Positions 50,378 to 63,299 of a stretch of 64,000 nt of DNA are shown piece by piece. Made by a program: the position numbers and the translations under genes. The notes below the pieces were generated by a model. That model was given only the letters and a program-made list of their open reading frames with translations, searched no databases and was not told where the DNA came from. Position 1 is the first letter of the stretch; each line of letters begins with the position of its first letter. Origin of the DNA: Vanilla planifolia (Eukaryota > Streptophyta > Magnoliopsida > Asparagales > Orchidaceae); contig CM043869.1 of assembly GCA_023846275.1 (NCBI GenBank), positions 32,370,737 through 32,434,736 of the forward strand, written 5' to 3'.

Positions 50378-50700
50378 CCCTTCTCTGGGATTCGGCTGGA
50401 GTGAAATCACTGCGCGGTAAAGAGCGTTGAAGTCGGAGAGCTGTCGGACGATCGTAAGTTGGATCTCGTACAGTTCGCTCACAACCGCAGCGTTCCGCTC
50501 GGGCAGAGCAGATGGATTAAGTCAATGATTAGTCCACATTGGAGGGTGATTAATAATGATTAATTCATTAGAGAAACAAATGATTTTCTATCTAGAGTGG
50601 TAATCGAACTGAGTTTGAAGACGTATTATTTAAAAAATAATGTAAACACAAGACGGAGCTCTTCCGAAAAGAAAGAAAAATCTGAGCCTCCCAAGCCATA
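50378..50700 (-). promoter_or_regulatory. SCD2-like 5' leader and proximal promoter region
   Basis: Upstream of the ATG, the CpG-rich character continues to about 50520 and then falls abruptly to AT-rich DNA. A TTTTTTAAATAATA stretch at about 50625-50640, some 250 bp upstream of the ATG, is a possible TATA-like element. The transcription start cannot be fixed from sequence. Part of the leader (50522-50378) is an open frame in phase with the CDS but has no ATG. Confidence 0.35.
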
Positions 50701-51980
50701 GTATTGGTTTGAATTTTTGACAGACCACCACCTTATCACGTAAACAAAATCACTAAAATAAAAATTTATTAGTCATAAAAAAAGACTTTTTAGAAAAATA
50801 TATGTTATTCTTATAATAAAAAAATACGAAAAAAATACCCAAATTATGTTCTACAATAAATTTAAATATAAGAAAGATTTTAGCACTCCCCTAACAAGAC
50901 TTTTTCTCTATTTAAATTTTTTTGCAAAATTAATATTGTACTTTTTAATGTTATGAAATATATCTTATGAATACAAAATTTGTATTATTAATTTCATTCC
51001 TCTATAAAAAGAATAAATCATTTTTATTAGTATGTCATGTTACTCTTGTTTTGATACTTTCATGAAGAAATATTATGCATTATTTAGTAGTTTCTTCCTA
51101 TCACAACACCAACAAATTAAAATCTTGATTAAGTAAAATACAATCATAATAAAATTTATTATAATGAGGTCATCAATAAAAAAATATTTATTGAAGTCCA
51201 TCAAATACAGACGTTGATAAATATAATACAAGAACTTCAAAATAAACACATTCAATCTTTTATTATAATCTAGTGTCAAAGTCATACTTACAAAATAGTA
51301 AACTTCTTTCTAATCATATTTTATCTATATTTCTCTTGTGGGCACTCAATAGACATTAATCTTCAATTATTTTCTTAAAATATAAAAGAATTATATTAAA
51401 ATTAAATGTTATTCTTCTCTAGCATTTTATTTATTAGTACTCCTCCAATAGCTATGAAAATCCTTCACAATCATTATTATGTTTAAATTTGCAAATATTG
51501 TATATCCACAACAAACTATTTTACCAAAAATGATCCTAAAACATCAGCATTAGTTTCTAGTTGAAGACCAAATTTTGAAGAGAAAGGAGCAAATATCCTA
51601 ACAAGGTAGCAATTACGTATTCTTTTATGAGAAAACTCTTATTATGCAATAAAGGTTATGGTAACATATGGAGATAAGGTAGATGAAAATTATGACATAG
51701 GCCACATTTTTCATATAATCTAAAAGACTTGTAATTACCTTTGATTAAGTTATTGGATTCTACAATATGTTTAAAGTGATTATCATTTATTCACCTCTAC
51801 TTTGGAGAAAAAAGATAACCTTTAGATTAGATTCTTAGCATTGTCTCTACTTTGATCATATCTAATGTAACACCTGAGACTGAAGACGACAAGGAATGAT
51901 CATCAAGTGATCTCTTAAGAAAGGAATTATTGAACAAAGGAGCGATTCGTGGTAAGCTTCTAGGTAAAGGGGTGACTTAC
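50701..51980. other. Intergenic, upstream of the SCD2-like gene
   Basis: Very AT-rich. No gene, RNA or repeat recognised. Confidence 0.6.
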
Positions 51981-51984
51981 GAAA

Positions 51985-52735
51985 ATGTGATGTTAGACGG
52001 GCGACAAACCACATTAATAACAATAAGAATGATTAACTTACACATGTTGGTAACAGAGAAAATATGAAAAATAAATATAAGAAATCCAAAAAGAGCAACA
52101 CACAAGAAATACTTATCCAAGAAATCATTACCAAGAGGGTTTAAGAGCAACGTAGGGGTCACTCCATATGTTAGCTTGCAACCTCATTGATGGCATAGAA
52201 ATGTTATACTTGAAAACGATTTAATAATACCAATCTTAAACAAAATAATTACCAAACTAAATGTCACATGAGCAAAGATTAAAAGCATTAACAATTTTAC
52301 CAGATCCTCATAATCAATCTATAGTAAAGAGGTATCTGTCTATAAAATTGTAATTTAAAAATATTAAGAATATTGAATCATAAGAAATAAAAAAAATGTT
52401 CTAAAAACTTGAGATTCATGTATGAGAGTTATCAAGTAAGATAACAGTGACAAAAAAAAAATCTAAGTCAGACCATTAATGATAGTATGAGAATAAAAAT
52501 TTGTTATATTAGAGATGATAAAAAAATGTTGTAGATCAATCAATAATGAACTGGTATAATATCTCATTGCTTAGACCTTACACTCATCCTCTTAATACTA
52601 AAGTAACGATGAATCAGCACATTATAAGTTATTGATGTAATTAAGCTTAAGATCTCAACAAGATGTAAATGAAAAAAAATAAAAACTTTATTCATGCAAA
52701 AATATTTAATCATACATAAAAGTAGACCTCCTCTT
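51985..52735 (-). repeat. Dispersed LTR-like repeat, copy B
   Basis: Inverted partner of 28655-29385. Landmarks on the minus strand: ATCTTGTTGAGATCT, CTGATTCATCG with TAGTATTAAGAG, CTTGTGTGTTG and CCCGTCTAACAT. This copy is outside the gene; the other is in intron 12, so the family is dispersed. Confidence 0.7.
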
Positions 52736-54070
52736 TTATAAAGAGCTTAGTGATACATTTGTAAAAGCATTTGAAACCTTAAAAAATATTCAAAATCTCA
52801 AAATCTATTATCATAACTTATTCTTAGATAACTTTCTTAAAGCTCTCCCTATTTTTAGACAATCAATTGGTAGAGTGGTGCACGCCAGCCATTAGATCAT
52901 TGTGATAACCAAAGTTAGGGAATCTACATGTGCTCATGGGTTATGAAAACTCATGAGTGTTTAAACGAATAATATATATGAAAAGGTGGGTCACACTTAG
53001 GAGACCTATGCGCAAATGTAGTTTGGGTGAACCCATGGGAAAATATCGATTGAGCAATAGGTCAAGTAAGACCAATGACAGATCAAGGTGAACTAGTACA
53101 AAATGGGCCCAAGGATTATAGGTGGGTGCTCATTGCATTATCAAATAATAGTTGTAGGGATGATCAAGATTGCAAATAAATTCAACTCAAAATTTCTTAA
53201 AAAGACTTTTTCAAAGCATTTCTAAAATGGTATACTCTAGAATCAATAAGAGAAATAATTTACAATGAATTGTTAGAGACGATTGATTATTTTAGTATAA
53301 GTAGACTTTATTTAGACCTGTGAGATATGCTTTAAAGATAATTATCATTGAGAACCAAAAATGCTACAAGTTCAAAAAGGGAATAAATGACTCTTTTCAT
53401 AATAGTTCTTATGTAATATAAGTGATATAAGGAGCTAGTAAAACCATAAAGGTGTGCCAAACAAATTCAAAGACAATGAAAGTAAGAAAAGAATCAATAA
53501 AAAGAAAAGGTACATTCTCATCACAAGTTGGACACAAGTCTAAGATGACAAGTGGATTTGAAACAAGGAATAATTGCAAAAATAAGAGAGAAGCCCAGGT
53601 ATCACACTTATGGTAAAAACCATTAGGGAAATGTTATAAAAAAATTCTAGCACATATTTTATCTATGATGAGGTGGGACATTATGTTAGTGAATGCTCTC
53701 ATGTTATAGGAAAATTAACTTGTAAGAGAAATAACATAAAGAAACATTATATTTAGGTGCTTTTATTTAAGAATTTTTAGAAACAATATAACTAACAAAA
53801 GTTGTGGGACTATCTTCTATATCTAAATCACCAATTGCACAACCAATGTTCTAGCAATAACTCAAAAGGAGGCTTATCTCCATTAGATATCATCACAGAC
53901 ACTCTTATTATTTTTAAATAAGCTTCTAAAGATACTATTTGACTATGAAGTATCTCACTCTTTTATATCTTTTATAATAAGTACAAGTATGATAATTAAA
54001 ATTTATACATTAGAATTACCTCTTTTAGTTGCTTTAGCAATAAGAGAAATAAATAATTACATATAATAGA
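52736..54070. other. Intergenic AT-rich stretch
   Basis: No supported feature. The rightmost few hundred bases may be degraded 3' sequence of the adjacent gypsy relic. Confidence 0.5.
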
Positions 54071-54079
54071 ATATAAAAA

Positions 54080-54640
54080 TCAATAGAAAATTATTTAATT
54101 CTCAACTTGTTATAATTGACTTGAGACAATTATATGAAATGAACTAATATATCTAAGTATCAACTTTCTTGTCATATTAAAGCAAAATACTTCTTTTAGA
54201 AGATTTATTATGATAAACACTTGTGTGCCTTCTTGAAATTAGAAATTTTTATCATTAGTATCAAAATATTTTTTAACCCATCTTGAGAGCTTTATTCCTT
54301 TTTTATCAATCTCACTTTGTCAATTATCATATCAATAAAATATGGCTCTATAACTCTCTTCAAATTACCTTCAAACCAATAAAAAAGAAATAGACATTTT
54401 TTCATAAAAAATTCAAATGACATCATACTAATGCTAAGTTGAAAACTATTATTACATAAAAATTCAACTAAAGATAAATAGCTCTTCCAATATCTACCAA
54501 AATATAACACACATAATATGTGCAAATCTTCCAATGTTTAATTATCCTTTCAAATTGATTATCAATTTGAGGTTAAAAAGCTATATTAAAATGTAACTAA
54601 ACTAAAAAACAAAAAAATTTAGCACATATTTTCAAAAATT
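54080..54640 (-). mobile_element. Ty3/gypsy integrase relic, minus strand
   Basis: 54534-54292 reads RYWKSYLSLVEFLCNNSFQL, SISMMSFEFFM and DMIIDKVRLIKKE, matching the chromovirus-type integrase C-terminal core (W..HLPLVEFAYNNSY..SIGM.PFEALYG ... KV..I.ERL). Upstream in another frame is PQIDNQFERIIKHW (HPQTDGQSER.IQ.LE). Downstream, KKYFAL..QES.YLDILVHF echoes KKGKLSPRYIGPFEI. Only a fragment remains. Confidence 0.75.
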
Positions 54641-55997
54641 AGAAGAAAACAATAAACAATAATGTTGGTCAAAGTAATTTGGATATAACAATAATAAACA
54701 ACTTCATGCAACATACTATCATTTGCATCAAATGGGCGAAAATTTCACATATAATGCAAACATATAAAACACTTTATTTTTTTATACTATCTTTCTTTGT
54801 ATACCCTAATTTTAGTGGCTCGTAACTCCTTACAACACTAAGAGAAACTCAACAACCTACCAAGCACACTCTTACATGATCATAGGTTTTTTTCCACCAT
54901 CTAAACATCCCATATCATTAGGTAAGGAACTCAACAAGCTACTAGTTGATATCTACCCTCCTAGTAATAACTACGTCTCATAGGTTTTAATGCCCTCATT
55001 TTCTAATGATCAAATAGATAGAAACTTGATCAACTAGTGGATAACTGCCCTCCTAGTCATAAGCTTGTTGCTCAATCACTTTATTTCATCATCAATATCA
55101 TCATCACTAGAAAAAAAATTAGGTAACTAAGGCTAACCAAACCAATAATCATGGGTTTCTATGTTCATCGTCTTCTTTTTCCACTTTTAGCTCTAGAACT
55201 AGTGAGTATATTTAAAGATCATATTATACTTGTCAAAATATGCTATGCACATTCTCAATGTTTTATTTCATTTGGTCCATTAGACATTTATTTATTTTCA
55301 AAGTCATCATTATGCTTTTTTGCTTGGTTTTTAGCCAATTTTTCTCACTCTCAATAGCATTTTCTAACTTTTTTTCACTTGGATTCGTAGTCAATTTCTT
55401 CTCATTCATAAGAACATGATTCTACTTGATAAGCATTTAATACATTAATTTTCACATTTCCAACAGCTTTATAACATTTCACTTGAATGATTACACATAA
55501 CACATTCTTTTACATTTTCAGCATACACCAAGCAATATTTTATCACATAAGCAACAAGATGTATCAATTTTATTTCATATGCTCATGTTGCTCAATACAT
55601 CAATCATTTCTTGATTCCATATATTATATATGTCAAGGAATACACATGTGAACATATATTATAACAAAAAATCATATGCACAGAAGAATCGTATAACCTA
55701 CTATCTAATACTCCATAATTTAATTCTTTTATTTTTTTTACAAGTTTCTTGAAATTACATAACATACAGACACATACATTATAATTCTCTACTTATTTAA
55801 AATAATTTATACTTTAATAGGAATTATCTATATTTTTGCACTTTTTAAGTGCTTTACAACATTTTAACCAATAATTCAAGCTAACCTTGCCTCATTAAAC
55901 TTATTCTCTTTTATGTTATTGAATCATCTATTGACCAGTGGACCTCTTGATGACTTTTATAGGACCATGTGATATGCATTCTATAAAGCAAAAAAAC
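54641..55997. other. Intergenic AT-rich stretch
   Basis: No coding or RNA feature recognised. Confidence 0.55.
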
Positions 55998-56666
55998 TAG
56001 CTAAAAGACAACCAATATAAACTTAGCCAAAAGCCCATGGGTTTTGATTAGATTTTCTAATATCTCTTCCAAACCATCCAATGAGTGTCCAACTAAGACT
56101 GAACCATCTAACAAATATCATGTAGATACTCAAGCATTTATTTTCCAAAAAATCATTAAAGCGACTAATGATTCGATCAAAATGGCTGATGGTTGTCTAA
56201 TAGTGGCTTTAGTTTAACTTACAATTAATGATCATACTATTTGATTGTTTGGTTAAAATATCTGATAGCTCTTCCTAAAGCTTTATAATAGCTTGAATAC
56301 AACTTTTAACAATTTAATGATGCTTTAAACTTCAACTTCACTAAATTACCATAACAATAACTAAAAATAGCTTAGGAACTTACCTCTTTCCTTTTATAAG
56401 GTCAATACTAATAACAAACTCATTATGAAAATTTCATTCTCCTATCATTTTTTCTCTTTTCAATTATTTTTCTTTTTTTTTTCTCTTCTCTTTTTCTTTT
56501 CTTTCACTCACATTACTTTCTCTCTCTCTCTCTCTCTCTTCATTCTTACTTATTATTAAATATTTAATCCTTATCTGATTAGTTTGATGATCCTAAAATC
56601 ATCTTATTTTTATCTCCTCTTAAATTTTTATATATCATGTCTATTGAGCTTTCTTGGTGAAGTATT
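55998..56666 (-). repeat. Direct repeat copy 1 (LTR-like)
   Basis: Begins TAAAAGACAACCAAT and is collinear with 63300-64000. Shares CCATCCAATGAGTGTCCAA, TGATCATACTATTTGATT, a long pyrimidine tract, (TC)n at 56518-56540 and GTGAAGTATTTA. On the minus strand the right part gives CTATAAATACTTCACC, a TATA-like sequence, so an LTR in minus orientation is plausible. It lacks a 31-bp segment present in copy 2. Confidence 0.85.
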
Positions 56667-59600
56667 TATAGAGCAATGATCTATAACTCAATGTGCTCAT
56701 TACCAATATATTTAGAGAGATCATAATTGTCTTAGACATGAAAAATAAGCAATATTGACAAAATAATTGCAATGATATAATAGCCATTTAAGTGCAATTT
56801 CTGGAGTCTTCTTTATTTACTCTAGCTTGTGAACTTATGATGATAATCATGACACACTAGAAAAAAATGAGTGAGATTATGAGTGTGTGAAATTCATATT
56901 CAAAGTTTTCTAAAAACATCAAAAGTTTTTTCATGAATAAAACTTATAGTAAATTGAATAAAGCATAATTAGGGTTCACTTAATTCAATTGTACTTATTT
57001 TATACTTACTTTTGTAAAGCCATGGAATATTTTGATTAATTTAATACGTTAAGTAACATATTGCTTTAAAAAAAAGGTTAAGAGATATTATTCTTATTTA
57101 TCTTTAAAGCTTACAAGAGAATTATACCATTAAAGATGATGATCACAAAATCAAATTATTGGTTACTAATAAGTATTTAAAAGTACTATTAAAATGCATT
57201 AAATGATTAGAAAGGAGCAAGATTCAAGTGCATGGAATTGGAAGAAGAATGATGACCTATGCACAAGTCTTTTTGGCTCAATTGGCATATAGTCGATCAT
57301 TATTTTAGCCATTGATGCAGTGGTCAACCATCAAAAGTTTGTCTACATGTAATTAAACTAATTTGAGAGGTTAATTATGACTTATTTTACTATATGGTAC
57401 TTAGGAATAATCATTTCATACATGCACGACTAAAACACATTTTCTTACTCATACACTTCTCTAGACTTGCATTAATTGAATGCTAATATTATTAAATGCC
57501 AGCTTTAGAGCCAAGTTGAATCTTAAGATAATGAAATTAGGTTTAGAATTATATAATATGATGTCTTATATCTACTTATACAATCTACGTTCTAACTTAA
57601 AGCCATAATTGAACTTTTATGTTATCATAGCATCATATAAGTACCATGTCTTCATTGTATAAATGTGATTGTTGTTCGGACAAATAATTAGAATCATGAA
57701 TAAGATTATACAATGTATTAGCTTTTTATATGTGATGTTTCTTCTCTATGAGTTAAGTTTTCACTAATATCATATGAGTACGATGCTTCCTTCATTTAAG
57801 CACATAATTTATTTTGTCTCAGAGTCAATAAACTTAATAGTGGTCAAACATGTATGATTATTATATAATACATGTATCACCTGTTCTTATTTTTATTAGC
57901 TTGATTGTTCATTTTATACACTTATCTTGTAAGAACCTAAGCATTGCATTATAAATCGACATCGTGCAGTGTGAGAACTTTTCTTAGACTTGTATAATAA
58001 GTCTTTTTTACTTAATAAGTGGTAATCATATTATTAGATCATTGAGATGATCCTAGTTCTATTCTTGTTGTCCTAATATAATGTATTAAACATAATACTT
58101 ACCCCCACCTTGCTACAGCAAAATAGGAATGGTTTTAGAAGTTTAGTTATCTAGTTAATGGTGAATGTAAATCTAATTTTAGATTGAACCAAATTAAAAT
58201 TGTTTTGTATATTTTATCTCTATTGTATTCTTAAAACAAGATTTACAAAACTATATAAGCTTTCTAAAATTTTTCTATATTAACTTCAAAGAACAACTAA
58301 GTTAATTGATAAACACTTGTTCAAAATCTTTTGAGTTATTTGAAATACCTTCACAAAGAAACTAAGAGACCAATTTTGACATAACTTGACTGCTTGATTA
58401 TGGTTAAGTGAAAGAAATGCATTTCCAATGTTACCAATTATTGAGTTACTAAAATTGAATTTGAGAAAGTATTTGAGTAACAAAATCTGATTGAATTTAT
58501 AATTAGCATAATTCACCCCCTCCTCTCTTATGTACTTCAACGATCTTATATTTGTAATGATCATGAGTACTAAAGTCTCAATATTACATTCATAAATATG
58601 TCTTATTTATCATAGCATAAAACCCTTGGAATGTAATTTTTGAATTGCTTAAAATGAACTAAACAGTATGTATGATTGTACTTGTGCCACCATGCTACAC
58701 CCTCTAAACATGCAATTTAGCGTACTCAGATCTGCCCATGTTTCTCTACTACATAAGCTTGTTTATCGCATGTTTTACACGATTCTGTATGTGCAAAATC
58801 CAAAGGATTGGATACAATATATTAATGTTGATGTATGATACATCAAGTATATAAAAAATATAATAATGTTTTTTACAAACTTGAAAATTCTTTTTATATT
58901 GATAAGACAACTATTAAGAGACTTTTGAATTTATTACAAAATATCAAAGTTCTTACAAAATACTTCCAAACATAAAAAAAAATACTAACAAATATTTCAA
59001 AAATAATTGAGGCATTTACAATTGATGATCAATACAAAAGTTAGAGATTTATTGCAAAATATTATTTTGAATTTGGGAAGCCATTCTACTCATCAATTCT
59101 TAGCCTCTTAAAAGTTCCTTTATATGAGTTAACTATTATTATCCTTCCTAAGCATATTCATAATAATTTAATGTATGTCACAAATTATTTGATTGGCTGT
59201 AGAACTTTATATTTTGAGTTTTTATTTTTATTCTTGATACCCTTTCGAATTGCTATATTTGATCCTTCATTGTCTAGATTGTGTAGGATCTTTTTAATCT
59301 CATGTTTTGAGATCTTTTTTGGTCGATGAAATATAAAGTATTTTAGCTTGATTATTGTGGTGTTTTTTGGCTTGGTGTGTGGATTTTGCATGCCCACTTA
59401 TGCAAAAGATGTTTGAGATTGTAAGCCTAAATTTTAGTTTAGTTTTAATGTTTGGGATTAAAAAACCTAAAAATCTTAGTGTATTTATTTTACCATAATC
59501 ATCTCTAACAAGCTTTAAAAGATAAGAAAGTTTTTTAAAATATAATTCAAGAGTATTTATATTAAAACACTTCTACAGAATCTATACTCTTATTCTTTAC

Positions 59601-62600
59601 ATATTGATTTTGTAAAAAGTTATAATTTAACTACATCTTATGTGAACATCCTAGCTCATCCATTCCAAAAACTCAATATCTCTGTCATCATAATTATATA
59701 AAGATTTAATAACTCGAAAACTTAACCCATAAGTACCATATTTCATATTCCTCATATCTTCTTCTCAATTATCTAAAATCTTGTTCTATACTATTTTTAA
59801 AATACTATATTTATCAAAAACTTGATTTTCATACAAAAATTTTTAATTCTAAAAGACAATTAGTATTTTTAATGTTTTCTTTTCTATAATAACTTTATGG
59901 TTCAAATATTGGTATTTCTCAAAATTATTCAACAATTTGTTCTATTAACAATCCTTCTTTAAATTTAACAAAATCTTTATCTTTGGATTCTTTAAATTCT
60001 CATCTTTCACAAATAGTATTTATTTCTCTCTTTTGGGAATGTTCCACATATATTAATAAGTATGACTTTGCTACCATCATATCTATTTATGATCATTTCA
60101 CATCATTTTTTTTGTGATGTATAACATGTTTTGGATAGTCACATCCTTTGTTTTCTTTTTCATTCATTGGGATTATTATGTGCCAACTATAGGGTGAGAA
60201 CTTTCTTTCTATCCTTATCCTCCTTGCTAAGAACCATCAAATGTTGACATACCTCATGTGCTCCCCTCAAATCAATTTTCAATCGCTCAAATTTATCTTA
60301 GTGTTATTGTAAGAAAAAATGATTATTAAATAATAAATAAAACATATGTCATGTTCTACATCAAATAATATGTTTTTATTTGTTTTTTTATTTGTTTCTA
60401 ATTTGTAGTTCTCGAGTATGAAAAATGCTTTGGTGTTGTTATCTGCAAAATGAAATATTATGATATTTGATAACCTATGATATGTTATGTTACAAATGTT
60501 GTGATTATCAATATTAAATTATGAAGGATGTTATATAATATGTTAAGTGTTTTGTAGATTCAAAAAAGTTTGCAAGATTATGATAGTTATGATGTTTCTA
60601 TCATATCATGTTGTTATTTTTATTAATGCATGATAATTACATGATACAATAAAAATTTATATGATACCATGATATGATTTATACATAAACAATAAATTGG
60701 AAAACATAATAACTTAAATATTATGACCAAAAAAGACATCAAAAGTTATGACATGAAAAAACTACATGACTTGAAACTACTAATCAAGTGGAGCACATCA
60801 AGGAAGTTAAATGCGAAAATAAATATTTACGAAATGAAAAATGAAATAGAGAAAACATATTCCATGATACCTAAGACCAAAGAGGTGGAGATTTTCATTG
60901 AGTGAGCTAGTTACCAAACAAGTAAAACACATAACTAGGATTTAGATGGAGGAGCATAAGGATATATCATTGTATAAAAAATAAAAAAAATAGTTCCTCT
61001 CTATAATCATGCAAACCTTATTTTGAACTATGATATGAATTAATTTCCTTGACATATATGATGACCTTGGTTAAGGATGATGATGATCACCTTATTCAAG
61101 TGAGTCTCTACCTTGGTCTTGGTCTCTTTTTCTAATTTTAGTTAAGGATAGTGATAATCACCAAGTTCAAGTGTGGCTTTTTGTCTTATATTAGGGAATG
61201 AATAATGAAAAACACCAAGATGAGGTATAAATCCTATCCAAGGTGCCTTATGCTGATTAAAGTTGAGGATGATAGCAATCACTATGATTAGTATGTGGTT
61301 ATCACCCTTAAACTCTAAACTTTTTGCTAAGGATAATAATGATCATCATGATTGGTGTGTACTTTTATGCCAATGTTGTTGATATACTATGATATTGGTT
61401 AACAATGATTACAAACCACCACAGTAAATAGTGGCTTTAACAAACCCAAAAAATAATTAAGAATTAAAGCCTTTTATAAATTAAGAAAACATAAATTCTA
61501 TAAGCACTAAAAAATAAAAAGTAAATTTTATAAGAAAATGATGAAGTTAAAGGCACAATAAATATGACAAAAAAGATAGCTAAGAAAGAGTCCATTATTT
61601 TAGCATATCTATATATGAGATCAAATATTTATTTATAGTTTTTATTCTAGTTTTTTGTCTATTTATTTCATATTAAAGTTGTGTTATTTAATTTTCTTAT
61701 ATTATTTAAGTTTGTCTGTCAAGGTTATCATAGACTCACATGTAGATATTATTCATAGATTGACAAAATTATGGACAAGAAATAATGGAGTGTGAGATAA
61801 TTTGTTCTTTTTATTATAATTATTTGTATTTTCTTATATGTTAGCATACTTTGAGATTAGAAATATAAAGGTCATAAACATTCTTAACATTTAAAAATAA
61901 TAATATAGTTAATTATAGTACAATAAAAATGCATTTTGTAAGATATTATGTCAACCTAAACATTCTCATGCACAACATTTTACTATTCCAATATAAGTTT
62001 TATGAAACTATATATAAAAATAATTATTTATCTCAGGAGAAGTGTTCTAAGATGTTTTGATGATAACAACTCACTTAAACTGATTAATAATTGATCATTA
62101 AGTTTTGATTGTAGATAAGTGATCAAGGATGTGAGATAGGCATTCTTTCAAGACCAAGCCAACTATATAGACATAGACATTGCAAGATAACTTGAACTTA
62201 AGAGCATATGTCATTTAAGTGATAGTTTCTTTTACTTGTAAATTGGAGTAACATGTAGCTCAATTACATTACATAAAGTTCAAATGTAGTTTAGAAAATA
62301 AATTTATCTTAAAGTTGTGTTTAATTGCATCCATAAAACTTAATGTACCATACGATTGAATATCATACATTATAGTTAGTTCATCCAGAAGAATATAATT
62401 AACCATTAAGTAGGCATTAAGGAGTATGGTAAATATGAAGAGTTTATACAATATGTTAGAATTCTTTATAAAATATGATGAGGAGCTTCAGATAACTTAA
62501 ACAAATATTTGAATTTTTTAATTAGAATAACTAACATGATAAAAAAGAGAATCATGACTAATATATACTATGGTATGCTTAATTGGACCACATGATTAGT

Positions 62601-63299
62601 CCAATGAGAAATCCCTCAAATCAGTAACATTATTATGAGAAAATTGTATAATAAGAAAATATTGAAGCATATAGCATGATCAACTTATTTTGATTAACTT
62701 GGGAAAAACTAAGAGAATTAGACAATATGTTAAAAAAATTCATACCATTTAAAATATATAGTATTAGATCATATAATAACCATATCGTACTATATGATCA
62801 GATTTATTTTTAAAAACCATAATAAGATATCAAAACTCAAATCTTTGAAATAGATCCTTTGGGAGGTGCAAGTCGAGATCTAAAATATTCAAAAGTTTAA
62901 AATTTTTTAATTTTAATGGATTATAAATAGAATAAAAAAGATTATAAGGGATTACAAAACTAAGCGATATACAAAATTAACCAAATCATAAATTTTTATA
63001 TCATATAATGAGTTAAAACATATTTGAATTGTTAAGACTAAAAAACTTACTTTTATAATTTCTTCCTCATCTTCATTTAGAAAGAGAGAAAGTTTGCTTT
63101 TTGTGCATCTCATTCCAAAACATCTTTGAGCCATAATTATTTAGTTTTGAATTTTCTTTAAATATCTTTTGAGAGAGCTATTTGTATTCAAATATTTTTT
63201 GCATTTATTTCTTCTTCTTGGCCCAGCTTAGATCATGGAAGATTGAGTGTTTAGCTCTTGACTATGAGTGTAGAATTTTCTTGGGTTATGGTTGATTTC
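56667..63299. other. AT-rich DNA between the two direct repeats
   Basis: 6.6 kb with no recognisable gag or pol. If the repeats are LTRs, this would be the interior of a non-coding or completely decayed element. No host gene or RNA recognised. Confidence 0.5.

Noticed and set aside
50101..50430. Plus-strand open frame of 109 codons
   Set aside because: Antisense to SCD2-like exon 1; it is open because the region is GC-rich and lacks stop codons.
50378..50482. GTG at 50482 as start codon giving a 35-residue longer protein
   Set aside because: Plant nuclear genes very rarely start at GTG and there is no support beyond an open frame; kept only as a finding.
60723..60905. Lys-rich 60-codon plus-strand frame
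   Set aside because: Low-complexity Lys/Ile composition in very AT-rich DNA, no similarity recognised.
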